Assembly (NCBI GenBank): GCA_023427845.1
Contig: JAEYZX010000122.1
Span: 1-17,897, forward strand
Length of the DNA stretch: 17,897 nt
From: Bacteroidota bacterium
Lineage (GTDB): Bacteria; Bacteroidota; Bacteroidia; Flavobacteriales; Flavobacteriaceae
Reading direction: 5' to 3'
The notes under the pieces are model-generated. The model made no database searches. It had not been told where the DNA came from and saw only the letters and a program-made list of their open reading frames with translations. This document shows positions 1 through 6,598 of the stretch, in pieces; positions within the stretch are counted from its first letter, which is position 1, and the number at the start of each line of letters is the position of its first letter. The translations under genes and the position numbers were made by a program.

Positions 1-671
1 ACATAACGCTTGGTGCGTTACTGCCGTCGGTGTTTTTGTTTCTCGCTGCATCAATCAAACATATGGGAATCGTTAAGACCGATGCCGCACAGCGCATGGC
101 ATTGTGTATTCCATTGCTTGCGGCGTGGTTGCTGTTCGGGGAGATTTTCGATAGGTGGAAAATCATCGGAATCGCAATCGGCCTTCCGGCACTCGTCATG
201 ATTTTGTGGAAAAAATCGAACCAAATCGAAAACAAATGGATTTATCCGATGGTCGTAATGCTCGGATTTGGTGTAATCGACATCCTGTTCAAAAAGATCG
301 CACTCTATACCAACATCCCGTATACGAACTCATTGTTCGTGATTTTCCTGCTTGCACTCGCCATTGCCACTGGCATCGTTGCCTACGAAATTATTGTAAA
401 GAAAATCGCGTTCAGGTTCAGGAACATCGGATTCGGGCTAATCTTAGGCGCACTCAATTTCGGGAATATTTACTTTTATTTACACGCGCATCGGGAATTC
501 TCCAACAATCCGTCGACGGTTTTTACGGTAATGAACATTGGTGTGATCGTACTGGGTAGCGTTATTGGGGTAATCGCGTTCAGGGAAAAGCTCACCAAGC
601 TGAATTATGCCGGATTGGTACTCGCCATCCTTGCCATTTTACTCATTGCGTTACCACATCTCAATGGCTGA
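1..671 (+). CDS. DMT/EamA family permease, 3' part (5' end outside window)
   Basis: This is the C-terminal part of a multi-spanning inner-membrane permease of the drug/metabolite transporter (EamA) superfamily. The substrate cannot be read from the sequence. The frame is open to the window edge (first full codon at 3), so the true start lies upstream, and the GTG at 30 is internal. About 222 residues are visible, against roughly 290-300 for a usual family member. They form a series of hydrophobic helices. The tail has the typical pattern of the last two DMT helices: a helix ending in FREKL, a short loop with N and G, then a final helix rich in L, A and I. It converges on the flavin oxidoreductase, with only 18 bases between the two stop codons and no hairpin there. 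The family call is firm; the substrate is unknown. Confidence 0.85.
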   Translation, partial: ITLGALLPSVFLFLAASIKHMGIVKTDAAQRMALCIPLLAAWLLFGEIFDRWKIIGIAIGLPALVMILWKKSNQIENKWIYPMVVMLGFGVIDILFKKIALYTNIPYTNSLFVIFLLALAIATGIVAYEIIVKKIAFRFRNIGFGLILGALNFGNIYFYLHAHREFSNNPSTVFTVMNIGVIVLGSVIGVIAFREKLTKLNYAGLVLAILAILLIALPHLNG

Positions 672-689
672 TCACCGAGCCGTACGCGC

Positions 690-1718
690 CTACTTAAGGG
701 CAATTTCACTCGCGATCTCATCCATGATTTCAGAGAATATTCTATAAGATGCCACACGTTCATCATGCCCGTAAATATTCGATGCCACCATCAATTCGTT
801 TACGCCGGTCTTTTTCAGGAAATCAAGCGTCTGCTCTTTTACCGTTTCCCTGTTTCCATAAAACGTATACCGCAGCATATCGTTAATCGTTGGATTATTC
901 AAAACTGCGCGAAGCTCCGGAGTCATCGCAATAGGTGGTTGTAGAAATTCCCTTTTCCCGGTCAGTACGCCAAGGAACATCCGGATCAGCGATGTGAAAT
1001 AGCGCTGCGCTTCGGCATCGGTATCGGCCGCTATTACATTTACGCACGCTATGGTGTAAGGTTGCGCTGAATATTGCGATGGTTGAAACTCGTTGTAGTA
1101 GATGTCGAGTGCCTCAAAAAGCTGCGAAGTTGCAAAATGGCTTGCAAATGCATAGGGTAGTCCCATTTGAGCGGCAAGATGCGCACTGTCTGTGCTCGAT
1201 CCGAGAATGTATATAGGTACGTTAACGCCTTCTGCCATTGGTGCGCGTACATTCGATATACTATTAGCAGGCGAAAAATATTGCTGTATCTGCGCTATAT
1301 CGCCAGGAAAATTCATGACACCCTTCATCCTGTCGGGGCGGATTGCCTGCGCGGTCAACTGATCGGTACCCGGTGCGCGTCCGAGGCCCAAATCGATCCG
1401 GTCGGGATACAGGCTGCCGAGCGTCCCGAATTGTTCAGCCACAATAAGCGGCGAATGGTTGGGCAACATAATCCCTCCCGATCCTACGCGGATCGATTTC
1501 GTGGCTCCCGCGACGTGGCCTATCAGTACTGTTGTAGCCGAGCTCGCGATGCTAACCGAATTATGGTGTTCGGCAAGCCAAAACCGGCTGTAGCCAAATG
1601 TTTCGGCCTGCCTCGCCAGAGAAACACTTCGATCCAATGTTTCTGCTACGGTGCTGCCTTCTGAAATTATCGCAAGTTCAAGTATTGAATAGGGAATGCG
1701 GCTGTCGTCTCTTTTCAT
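690..1718 (-). CDS. LLM class flavin-dependent oxidoreductase (luciferase-like)
   Basis: This 342-residue protein belongs to the bacterial luciferase-like monooxygenase superfamily, the YhbW-like branch of cytoplasmic TIM-barrel enzymes that use reduced flavin. Its own substrate is unknown. Family marks seen are SILELA near the start, WLAEHHN (residues 47-53) with the active-site-type His, the VGSGGIMLPNHSP strand and loop (78-90), VAEQFGTL, and DLGLGRAPGTD (109-119). The length is normal. The ATG at 1718 is supported by a TAAATTTG -7 box at 1741-1748 on the same strand, which puts transcription start near 1734. A perfect 14-bp palindrome overlaps that point. It appears to be transcribed alone: the next gene upstream on this strand (GT2) ends 102 bases away and the gene downstream converges. 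No known operon partner suggests a substrate, so I give only the family. Confidence 0.92.
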   Translation of the reverse strand: MKRDDSRIPYSILELAIISEGSTVAETLDRSVSLARQAETFGYSRFWLAEHHNSVSIASSATTVLIGHVAGATKSIRVGSGGIMLPNHSPLIVAEQFGTLGSLYPDRIDLGLGRAPGTDQLTAQAIRPDRMKGVMNFPGDIAQIQQYFSPANSISNVRAPMAEGVNVPIYILGSSTDSAHLAAQMGLPYAFASHFATSQLFEALDIYYNEFQPSQYSAQPYTIACVNVIAADTDAEAQRYFTSLIRMFLGVLTGKREFLQPPIAMTPELRAVLNNPTINDMLRYTFYGNRETVKEQTLDFLKKTGVNELMVASNIYGHDERVASYRIFSEIMDEIASEIALK

Positions 1719-1728
1719 TATTTTTGTG

Positions 1729-1748
1729 TGCGTTTAAACGCAAATTTA
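1729..1748 (-). promoter_or_regulatory. TAnnTTTG promoter with overlapping palindromic operator candidate
   Basis: On the minus strand TAAATTTG (1748 to 1741) matches the Bacteroidota -7 consensus TAnnTTTG exactly. It is followed at once by the perfect palindrome TGCGTTTAAACGCA (1729-1742), which overlaps its last two bases. A start site about seven bases below the box would fall inside the palindrome, 10 or more bases before the ATG of the flavin oxidoreductase. That is a classic place for a repressor site. The palindrome and the box are seen directly; operator function is inferred. Confidence 0.5.
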
Positions 1749-1820
1749 CGGATTACGGCGCCTTTAAAGTTTAAGATGTTGTTAAAGCATCCGAAGATTG
1801 ACAGAATTCAAAAAGTCTAA

Positions 1821-3251
1821 TCAATTCGACAGTTCGCGCGTCAGCCAGCCTCGTTTTGCAGCAGTAATTATTGCATATGGCGTAATCCAGAAGAGTCCGA
1901 ATGTATATAAAATGCTATACGAATATGCCCAGAACGATTCCTTCAAACTGTAACGCTTTGCATAAAACAGCACAGAAAATGTCGACGCCAGAAGAATTCC
2001 CGCCAATGTGGTGCTTAGAAACAGCATTGGATGCGCCCATACGAAAAACAGCATGAAAAATAAGAAAGGGTAGGTCATGATGAGTTTTAGCGACTGATTA
2101 AGGAACAACAGCCGTGCACCGGTTTTTGATTCTTTACGAAAGTCGGTGAATACATATTTAGACATCATCAGGTTTTCGCGAACGTTGCTTCGGTCCCAAC
2201 GGATGAACATTTTATATAGTCCATTGTACTTTTCGGGAACATTCGTGTAGGCGTACGCATTTCGTTGGAACAACGCATGATGGCCCTGCTTCAGGATCAT
2301 GTTTGTCATTGCGCGATCCTCGCCAATATCGGAAGGTTTACCCATGAAAGTTTGGTTGATCCATTCAGGAAGACAGGCAAATACAGCATCACGACGATAC
2401 GCCGCAAGAGCACCCGGGGTACAAAGCACAGAGTTCAGCTTGCTTTCGACCGCGCGTTGGAATTCGAAACTCAAAACAAAACTTACGTTCAACATCTTTG
2501 GAAGCAATGCCCTGTCATTATTCAGAACCTGGATGTTTCCTGCCACAGCACCGCAGTTTTCGTTTACCGCAAACGGACTTACGAGATTGCGCATTGTATC
2601 GGGCGTCACAACCGAATCACTGTCAACCGTAACAAACACCTCGCCGGTGCCAAGGTTAAACCCGCGATACAAAGCATGGCGTTTCCCCATATTTTTAGGC
2701 TGTTGCAAAATAGTAAGGCGGTCGCCCAGTTTTTTCTTTGCCTGCTGCATCCAAAACCATGTATCGTCCTTGCTGCCGTCATCAATAGCCAGCAACTGCA
2801 GCTTGTGTGCGGGATAATCACTTTCGGAAAGGCTCATCAATGTTGACCATACCTGTTTGCCCTCATTATAAGCGGGTACGATCACGGTGCAGGTTGGCAG
2901 ATCATCGTCGGCAACCGACGTCACCGGTTTATATTTAAAATAGAGCATCAGGCTGTATGCAAAGAACAGCAATCGGCCGCACAACAGGGCAGTAGCGGCA
3001 ACGAAGAACGGAAATCCCCAGGATGAGTTGAGCCGCTCGAGGTTAAACCGTGCATAATCTGCCTGCAGATCGATTACCATATAAACGCTTGAGGCCAATA
3101 GTAAAAAAGTTCCGATCCGAACCAAAAGGTTCCACGGAATTGCAATTTTGGTGATGTTTTTCAGGTAACGATTCTGGGCTTCTTGTTGTAAATCGGGGTA
3201 AACAGGATTATAGGACGACGTGTAGGCTAGTTGTTTGGTTTCGCTTTTCAT
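1821..3251 (-). CDS. Membrane-bound family 2 glycosyltransferase (hyaluronan/chitin synthase-like)
   Basis: This 476-residue processive-type GT2 enzyme would use a nucleotide sugar at the inner face of the membrane and probably extrude a polysaccharide. Two N-terminal membrane segments (about 41-61 and 80-103) precede the GT-A domain. Seen in order are VIVPAYNE (123-130), IDDGS (156-160), the DSD metal motif (210-212), the acceptor-side GED motif (310-312, likely catalytic base), and IRWDRS (350-355), which corresponds to the (Q/R)xxRW motif of cellulose, chitin and hyaluronan synthases. Three to four membrane segments follow (about 388-408, 410-430, 440-463). No c-di-GMP-binding PilZ domain is present. 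Length and layout fit HasA/NodC-like proteins. The polymer cannot be assigned, because no polysaccharide cluster surrounds the gene. It is monocistronic, with a long upstream spacer carrying several dyads. Confidence 0.9.
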   Translation of the reverse strand: MKSETKQLAYTSSYNPVYPDLQQEAQNRYLKNITKIAIPWNLLVRIGTFLLLASSVYMVIDLQADYARFNLERLNSSWGFPFFVAATALLCGRLLFFAYSLMLYFKYKPVTSVADDDLPTCTVIVPAYNEGKQVWSTLMSLSESDYPAHKLQLLAIDDGSKDDTWFWMQQAKKKLGDRLTILQQPKNMGKRHALYRGFNLGTGEVFVTVDSDSVVTPDTMRNLVSPFAVNENCGAVAGNIQVLNNDRALLPKMLNVSFVLSFEFQRAVESKLNSVLCTPGALAAYRRDAVFACLPEWINQTFMGKPSDIGEDRAMTNMILKQGHHALFQRNAYAYTNVPEKYNGLYKMFIRWDRSNVRENLMMSKYVFTDFRKESKTGARLLFLNQSLKLIMTYPFLFFMLFFVWAHPMLFLSTTLAGILLASTFSVLFYAKRYSLKESFWAYSYSILYTFGLFWITPYAIITAAKRGWLTRELSN

Positions 3252-3291
3252 CTATTTTGGCATTTATATTCTGGATATTTTTCCGTTCCAG

Positions 3292-3408
3292 ATAACCAAT
3301 GGTTATGCCGAAAAGGCGCAACGCTGAAATACAGTGAATTATCGTAATACGAAAAAGTACGAGTGTGTAAAAATTACACAGAACGGTGGACAATTACACA
3401 CTTTGTAA
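3292..3408 (-). promoter_or_regulatory. Cluster of dyads upstream of the glycosyltransferase
   Basis: The region 41-157 bases upstream of the GT2 start holds several inverted repeats. ATAACCA-A-TGGTTAT (3292-3306) is perfect, GCC-GAAAA-GGC (3307-3317) lies next to it, and TCGTA-A-TACGA (3342-3352) follows. TGTGTAA-AAA-TTACACA (3364-3380) is perfect, and a second imperfect pair TTACACA-C-TTTGTAA lies at 3394-3408. The last two are centred 29 bases apart, close to three helical turns, and share the TTACACA half-site. This looks like a regulatory region for the glycosyltransferase. I could not find a clear TAnnTTTG box, and no regulator is known to me for these sites. Confidence 0.4.
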
Positions 3409-3410
3409 AC

Positions 3411-3475
3411 CAGTCTCAGTCTCGGTCGCAGTCTCAGTTGGCAGTGGCTGTAGGCAGTAGGCAGTAGCAGTAGAC
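3411..3475. repeat. Degenerate CAGTCT and GGCAGT word array
   Basis: The stretch begins with hexamer-like CAGTCT words (3411-3438) and passes into GGCAGT/GTAGGCAGTAG words (3439-3475). The word CAGTTGGCAGT at 3435-3445 recurs at 17628-17638 and 17825-17835. AGTGGCTGTAGGCAG at 3443-3457 recurs with one change at 12388-12402. These are therefore dispersed words, not a purely local tandem duplication. No coding frame or RNA gene is visible here. This is part of the 454-base spacer 3252-3705, whose remainder holds only the dyads and the CCCTAAT array described separately. Confidence 0.7.
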
Positions 3476-3524
3476 AAGTTGGTAAGAAAAGACATTTGTC
3501 TTATTTTGTCTTTATTGACAGACA

Positions 3525-3631
3525 CCCTCATCCCTAATCCCTAATCCCTAATCCCTAATCCCTCATCCCTTATGCCTAACACTGTTATTCCTATCTCCTT
3601 ATGCCTAACTCCTAATTCTAACTCCTCATCC
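3525..3631. repeat. CCCTAAT heptamer tandem array with degenerate tail
   Basis: Eight consecutive 7-bp units lie at 3525-3580: one CCCTCAT, four exact CCCTAAT (3532-3559), then CCCTCAT, CCCTTAT and GCCTAAC. A looser tail of CCTAACTCC-like words runs to 3631, about 75 bases before the lipoprotein start. It looks telomere-like but is simply a short tandem repeat in a spacer. The unit changes gradually towards the right, as expected of an old array. I infer no function. Confidence 0.85.
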
Positions 3632-3705
3632 ACAAAAATTTCATTCAAACTGTATCAAACTAAATAATCGTGCGTCTGATTGCCAAATCATAAATCATCA
3701 ATCAA

Positions 3706-4497
3706 ATGAAGTCACTATTGTTAATCATCACTGCATTGTCAGTCGCAAGCTGCACGCCGTTCCAACCCGCATTGTCGTATACCGATTCCGCCGCAATCAA
3801 GGCAGATCCCGTCAAGGGCAGGCAGGGCATCTTAATCAACCAGCAGTTGTCGTTCGCCGAATTTAAAACTTCGAAGGTCAAACGTTCTTGGACGAAAGGT
3901 GGCAATTCGCGTGTTCCATTATCCACCGGTCTGGTCGGGGATATATTGTACCCCGATTTGCTTTCTATGGGTTATGCGAATAAGAACCAGACCTTTCACT
4001 TTCAAATGTCGGATGCGCATGGGAATGCATCCGATGTGTATGCGGCAACCGAATTCGAGTCGGAAGACCTGCAAATCGGCAGCAACCCAAACAGCATCGG
4101 CAATATTCTTGAAGACGTGTTCGGAAACAGTGGCTACATGGACAATTTCTTCTATGTGCAAATTTTTCCCAACGACCAGCCAGGACCTTGGCAACTCGCA
4201 CTCGACAATTATGAATCGCAAAAAAATGCAAAGGGTTATTCCGGTGTATTTGCCATTGATGACGAGAACTACTACACGCTTCGTCCCATCACCAAAATCA
4301 TGGGTAAAAACGGTCCGGCCGACATGCCTTTCGGGTCAATCGGATTTGAAATACTGAACAAAGACGATGAATTCGTTGCAGCGGTATCGGTAATGGATAA
4401 AGGAGCGGTGTATTTCAATACAAACGACCAGCACGAGCGCTTCCTGATGGCGAATTTATGTGCGGCGTTGCTGCTGCAGGAGGATATTGCAGAATAA
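3706..4497 (+). CDS. Predicted lipoprotein of unknown function
   Basis: I do not recognise this 263-residue protein. The N-terminus is a lipoprotein signal: MKSLLLIITALSVAS followed by Cys16 in a lipobox of the form S-V-A-S-C. The mature protein should therefore be lipid-anchored, in Bacteroidota often in the outer membrane. The rest is soluble, rich in N, D, G and aromatic residues, with no further membrane segment and no catalytic motif that I can name. No Cys other than Cys16 is seen before the C-terminal region. The only obvious start is the ATG at 3706, which gives the complete signal peptide. No TAnnTTTG promoter was found in the 75 bases before it. It converges on another predicted lipoprotein, a histidine phosphatase, but convergent placement is not evidence of joint work. 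Confidence 0.8.
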   Translation: MKSLLLIITALSVASCTPFQPALSYTDSAAIKADPVKGRQGILINQQLSFAEFKTSKVKRSWTKGGNSRVPLSTGLVGDILYPDLLSMGYANKNQTFHFQMSDAHGNASDVYAATEFESEDLQIGSNPNSIGNILEDVFGNSGYMDNFFYVQIFPNDQPGPWQLALDNYESQKNAKGYSGVFAIDDENYYTLRPITKIMGKNGPADMPFGSIGFEILNKDDEFVAAVSVMDKGAVYFNTNDQHERFLMANLCAALLLQEDIAE

Positions 4498-4510
4498 TGT
4501 GCTAATAAAC

Positions 4511-4580
4511 CAATGTGTCAATGTACCAATGTAGCAATGTACAATTTAGAAATGTAGCAATGTGTCAATGTAACAATTAA
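4511..4580. repeat. CAATGTNN octamer array behind the lipoprotein gene
   Basis: Four consecutive 8-bp units of the form CAATGTNN occupy 4511-4542. A variable part, AATTTAGA then AATGTAG, follows, then two more units (4558-4573) and a CAATTAAG remnant. The array starts 13 bases after the stop codon of the lipoprotein gene. Part of it also forms one arm of an inverted repeat with 4611-4630. Confidence 0.8.
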
Positions 4581-4630
4581 GTACTGAGTCAATTCATTCA
4601 ATCATAATCATTGGTACATTTCTAAATTGT
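4541..4630. terminator. 20-bp inverted repeat between two convergent genes
   Basis: ACAATTTAGAAATGTAGCAA (4541-4560) is the reverse complement, at 19 of 20 positions, of 4611-4630. The two arms are 50 bases apart. The right arm stops seven bases before the stop codon of the phosphatase gene. The adjoining TTAATTGTTA (4631-4640) is the reverse complement of 4571-4580 and runs into that stop codon. A transcript from either side would contain this hairpin, so it may end or protect both messages. No long U-tract follows, so the terminator call is tentative. Confidence 0.4.
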
Positions 4631-4637
4631 TTAATTG

Positions 4638-5204
4638 TTAATTGTGCACCGTCATTCCATGCGTAACGACATCATCCACAATGGTAATTTTATAAAGATT
4701 GCCAAATTCCGTTTCCGCCATGTCGGGATAGATGTGGTCGCCAATATAAGCATTGATCAAGTGCGGAATTGTATTGCTGTGGCCCACGATAAATACGTTT
4801 TTGCCCCTATGATTCGCAAGTACTTGGTTCAGAGTGAAAGTCGCAGGATTGTAGAGTAATGCCTGTTTTCCGTTGGCTGCTGCGATTGGTGCTATGGTCT
4901 GGAGCGTCCTATTGTAATTGGTGCTGTAGAATACATCGAACTCGACATCCTGTAGAAGGATCGCCCAGTTATTTGCACGTTGTAATCCTTCGGCGGATAA
5001 CTCCGGATCGGCACTGTTGTCTGCCTTTTCAGCATGCCGAATCAAATAAATTGTTGTCGTTACAGGAACAGGCATCGGATTATTCGTTACGGGATCGGGC
5101 GTTTCGGTTTCCTGCTGAACCGATTGAGGATTATTGTCAGAAGTACAACCAACAGCGGCCAGCACTATAATTAAAATAAGATGCAGATTAAATTTCAATA
5201 GCAT
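4638..5204 (-). CDS. Lipoprotein of the histidine phosphatase superfamily
   Basis: This 188-residue protein has a short histidine phosphatase (phosphoglycerate mutase-like, SixA-sized) domain behind a lipoprotein signal. The signal is hydrophobic (residues 8-19), with Cys20 in the lipobox A-V-G-C. A linker rich in P, T and Q runs to about 50. The catalytic core shows the phospho-accepting RHAEKAD motif (Arg56, His57), LSAEGLQRA (70-78), the substrate-side Arg99 in YNRTLQT, and the second histidine His142 in VGHSNT. All the key residues of the superfamily appear present. An envelope-side phosphatase is predicted; the substrate is unknown. A possible promoter is TAATATTG at 5247-5254 (one mismatch to TAnnTTTG), with TTG 17 bases upstream. 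The gene stands alone and ends inside a word repeat. Confidence 0.88.
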   Translation of the reverse strand: MLLKFNLHLILIIVLAAVGCTSDNNPQSVQQETETPDPVTNNPMPVPVTTTIYLIRHAEKADNSADPELSAEGLQRANNWAILLQDVEFDVFYSTNYNRTLQTIAPIAAANGKQALLYNPATFTLNQVLANHRGKNVFIVGHSNTIPHLINAYIGDHIYPDMAETEFGNLYKITIVDDVVTHGMTVHN

Positions 5205-5246
5205 ACGGTAAAAGTTGAGATTTCAGTACTTCGTTGACTTTCCGTT

Positions 5247-5254
5247 CAATATTA
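5247..5254 (-). promoter_or_regulatory. Possible -7 box of the phosphatase gene
   Basis: On the minus strand TAATATTG differs from TAnnTTTG at one position, and a TTG trinucleotide lies 17 bases upstream as a possible -33 element. A start near 5240 would leave a leader of about 36 bases before the ATG at 5204. It is the best candidate in this spacer but rests on a short match. Confidence 0.3.
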
Positions 5255-5324
5255 CACATTTTTACGGTACGCAACCAATCTGAATTGCTAATCTATCAAT
5301 TTATCTACAATCTTCCACTTACCA

Positions 5325-5469
5325 GTCTGTATTCTGTTATCTCACCGTCTGTATTCTGTTGTCTAACAATCTGAATTCTGTTGTCTAACCATTGTCTTCT
5401 ATTGTCTAACAGTCTGTATTCTAGTCTAATAGTCTGTCTTCTGTTCTCTAAAAATCTGTCTTCTAAAAC
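5325..5469. repeat. 22-bp degenerate tandem array at the 3' end of ribB
   Basis: Seven units of 20-22 bases follow one another: 5325-5346, 5347-5368, 5369-5390, 5391-5411, 5412-5431, 5432-5453 and a short 5454-5469. The common form is GTCTGTATTCTGTTGTCTAACA. Units 2 and 3 differ at only a few positions, and later ones drift and shorten. There are no unique spacers between units, so this is not CRISPR. The final unit runs over the stop codon of ribB (TAG at 5463-5465), so the array starts exactly at the gene's 3' end. No intrinsic terminator is seen behind ribB, and the array takes that place. Confidence 0.85.
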
Positions 5470-6587
5470 GAAACATATTCAATTATCTCCAACCCATATC
5501 CGATCATGCCTACACGTTTCGTATGCTCGGCCGTATTCGACATAAGCCTGATTTTTGAAATGTCGATGTCGTGAAGGATTTGCGCGCCAATTCCGAAATC
5601 CTTTGTGTCGATTACGATTTTAGGAGCCTTGTAGATTCCCTGCGACTGCAGTTCCTTTAATTCCGAAATCCGGTTTAGCATGCTAACCGACTGCATGTCC
5701 TGATTGATGAAAACCACAGCGCCCCGGCCTTCTTCATTGATAAGCCTGAACATATCGTCGAGTTTTTGGTCGGCGTTGTTCGTGAGGGTCCCAAGTATAT
5801 CATTGTTGACCTGCGACGAATTGATGCGGGTCAATACCGCATCACCAAGATTCCACGTTCCTTTTGTCAGCGCTATATGCACTTGCTTGTTTGTCGTTTG
5901 CAGATAGGCGCGAAGCCGGAAGGTCCCAAATCTTGTTTCGATATCGAAGTCTTCTTTTTTGACGATCAGGCTGTCGTGCTGCATTCTGTAGGCGACCAAA
6001 TCTTCAATCGATACAAGTTTCAGGTTAAATTTTCTCGCCACTTCATACAGCTCAGGCAATCGTGCCATAGTACCGTCTTCATTCATTATTTCGCAAATCA
6101 CCCCGGCGGGCCTGAATCCTGCCAATCGGGCAAAATCAATTGCGGCTTCGGTATGTCCGGTTCTACGCAGTACGCCACCCTGTTTTGCAATCAGTGGGAA
6201 AATATGCCCCGGGCGAGCCAAATCATATGGTTTTGTTTCGGGGTCGGTCAGCGCTAAAATGGTTTTTGCCCTGTCGTCGGCAGAAATTCCGGTTGTCACG
6301 CCATTTCCTTTCAAATCGACGCTCACCGTAAACGCGGTCTCCAAATGATCCGTGTTGTTTACGACCATCGCCTTTAAGTCGAGTTCCTTACACCTGCTCT
6401 CGGTTAGCGGGGCGCAAATCAGTCCGCGGCCATGCGTTGCCATAAAGTTGATCATCTCGGGCGTCACCTTATCGGCTGCAGCCAAAAAATCACCTTCGTT
6501 CTCACGATCTTCGTCGTCAACGACAATGATGATTTTACCCTGACGGATATCTTCTATAGCTTCTTCGATGGTATTTAAAGTCGACAT
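5463..6587 (-). CDS. ribB: 3,4-dihydroxy-2-butanone-4-phosphate synthase with degenerate GTP cyclohydrolase II domain
   Basis: The N-terminal half (about 1-205) is a DHBP synthase, which makes the four-carbon unit of riboflavin from ribulose 5-phosphate. It has the acidic metal and substrate loop DDEDRENEGD (24-33), ARPGHIFPL (124-132), RRTGHTEAAID (141-151) and Glu166. The C-terminal half (about 208-374) is GTP cyclohydrolase II-like: RFGTFRLRAY, EEGRGA, DFGIGAQILHD and a final GYGLEI. However, it has no Cys in the zinc-site region (236-272), where active RibA has three, and NNPxK is altered to SNTAEH. I therefore infer loss of GTP cyclohydrolase activity, so a separate ribA would be needed elsewhere. 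From memory this form is common in flavobacteria. The ATG lies 11 bases after the lptF stop, consistent with an operon. Confidence 0.93.
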   Translation of the reverse strand: MSTLNTIEEAIEDIRQGKIIIVVDDEDRENEGDFLAAADKVTPEMINFMATHGRGLICAPLTESRCKELDLKAMVVNNTDHLETAFTVSVDLKGNGVTTGISADDRAKTILALTDPETKPYDLARPGHIFPLIAKQGGVLRRTGHTEAAIDFARLAGFRPAGVICEIMNEDGTMARLPELYEVARKFNLKLVSIEDLVAYRMQHDSLIVKKEDFDIETRFGTFRLRAYLQTTNKQVHIALTKGTWNLGDAVLTRINSSQVNNDILGTLTNNADQKLDDMFRLINEEGRGAVVFINQDMQSVSMLNRISELKELQSQGIYKAPKIVIDTKDFGIGAQILHDIDISKIRLMSNTAEHTKRVGMIGYGLEIIEYVSF

Positions 6588-6598
6588 TTGGTTTGTTT

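Noticed and set aside
672..689. Terminator between the converging DMT permease and flavin oxidoreductase
   Set aside because: The 18-base gap contains no useful stem or T-tract.
1167..1664. 165-residue plus-strand frame
   Set aside because: It lies wholly within the flavin oxidoreductase on the other strand, which has clear family motifs; the frame has no likeness to a known protein.
2265..2846. 193-residue plus-strand frame inside the glycosyltransferase gene
   Set aside because: The opposite strand encodes the GT2 catalytic core here, with all its motifs intact.
3252..3393. Extension of the glycosyltransferase frame region (minus-strand frame 3208-3393)
   Set aside because: It overlaps the GT2 start in another frame, covers the dyad region, and its translation has no family likeness.
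3525..3580. Telomere-like CCCTAAT repeats, suggesting a linear replicon end or eukaryotic contamination
   Set aside because: Only eight imperfect units stand between two bacterial genes, and similar short arrays with other units occur elsewhere in the window.
5325..5469. Possible CRISPR array (regular 22-bp repeat)
   Set aside because: Units follow each other without unique spacers, vary in length and sequence, and no cas gene is near. It is a degenerate tandem array.
5766..6257. 163-residue plus-strand frame inside ribB
   Set aside because: It is fully covered by ribB and has no recognisable domain.
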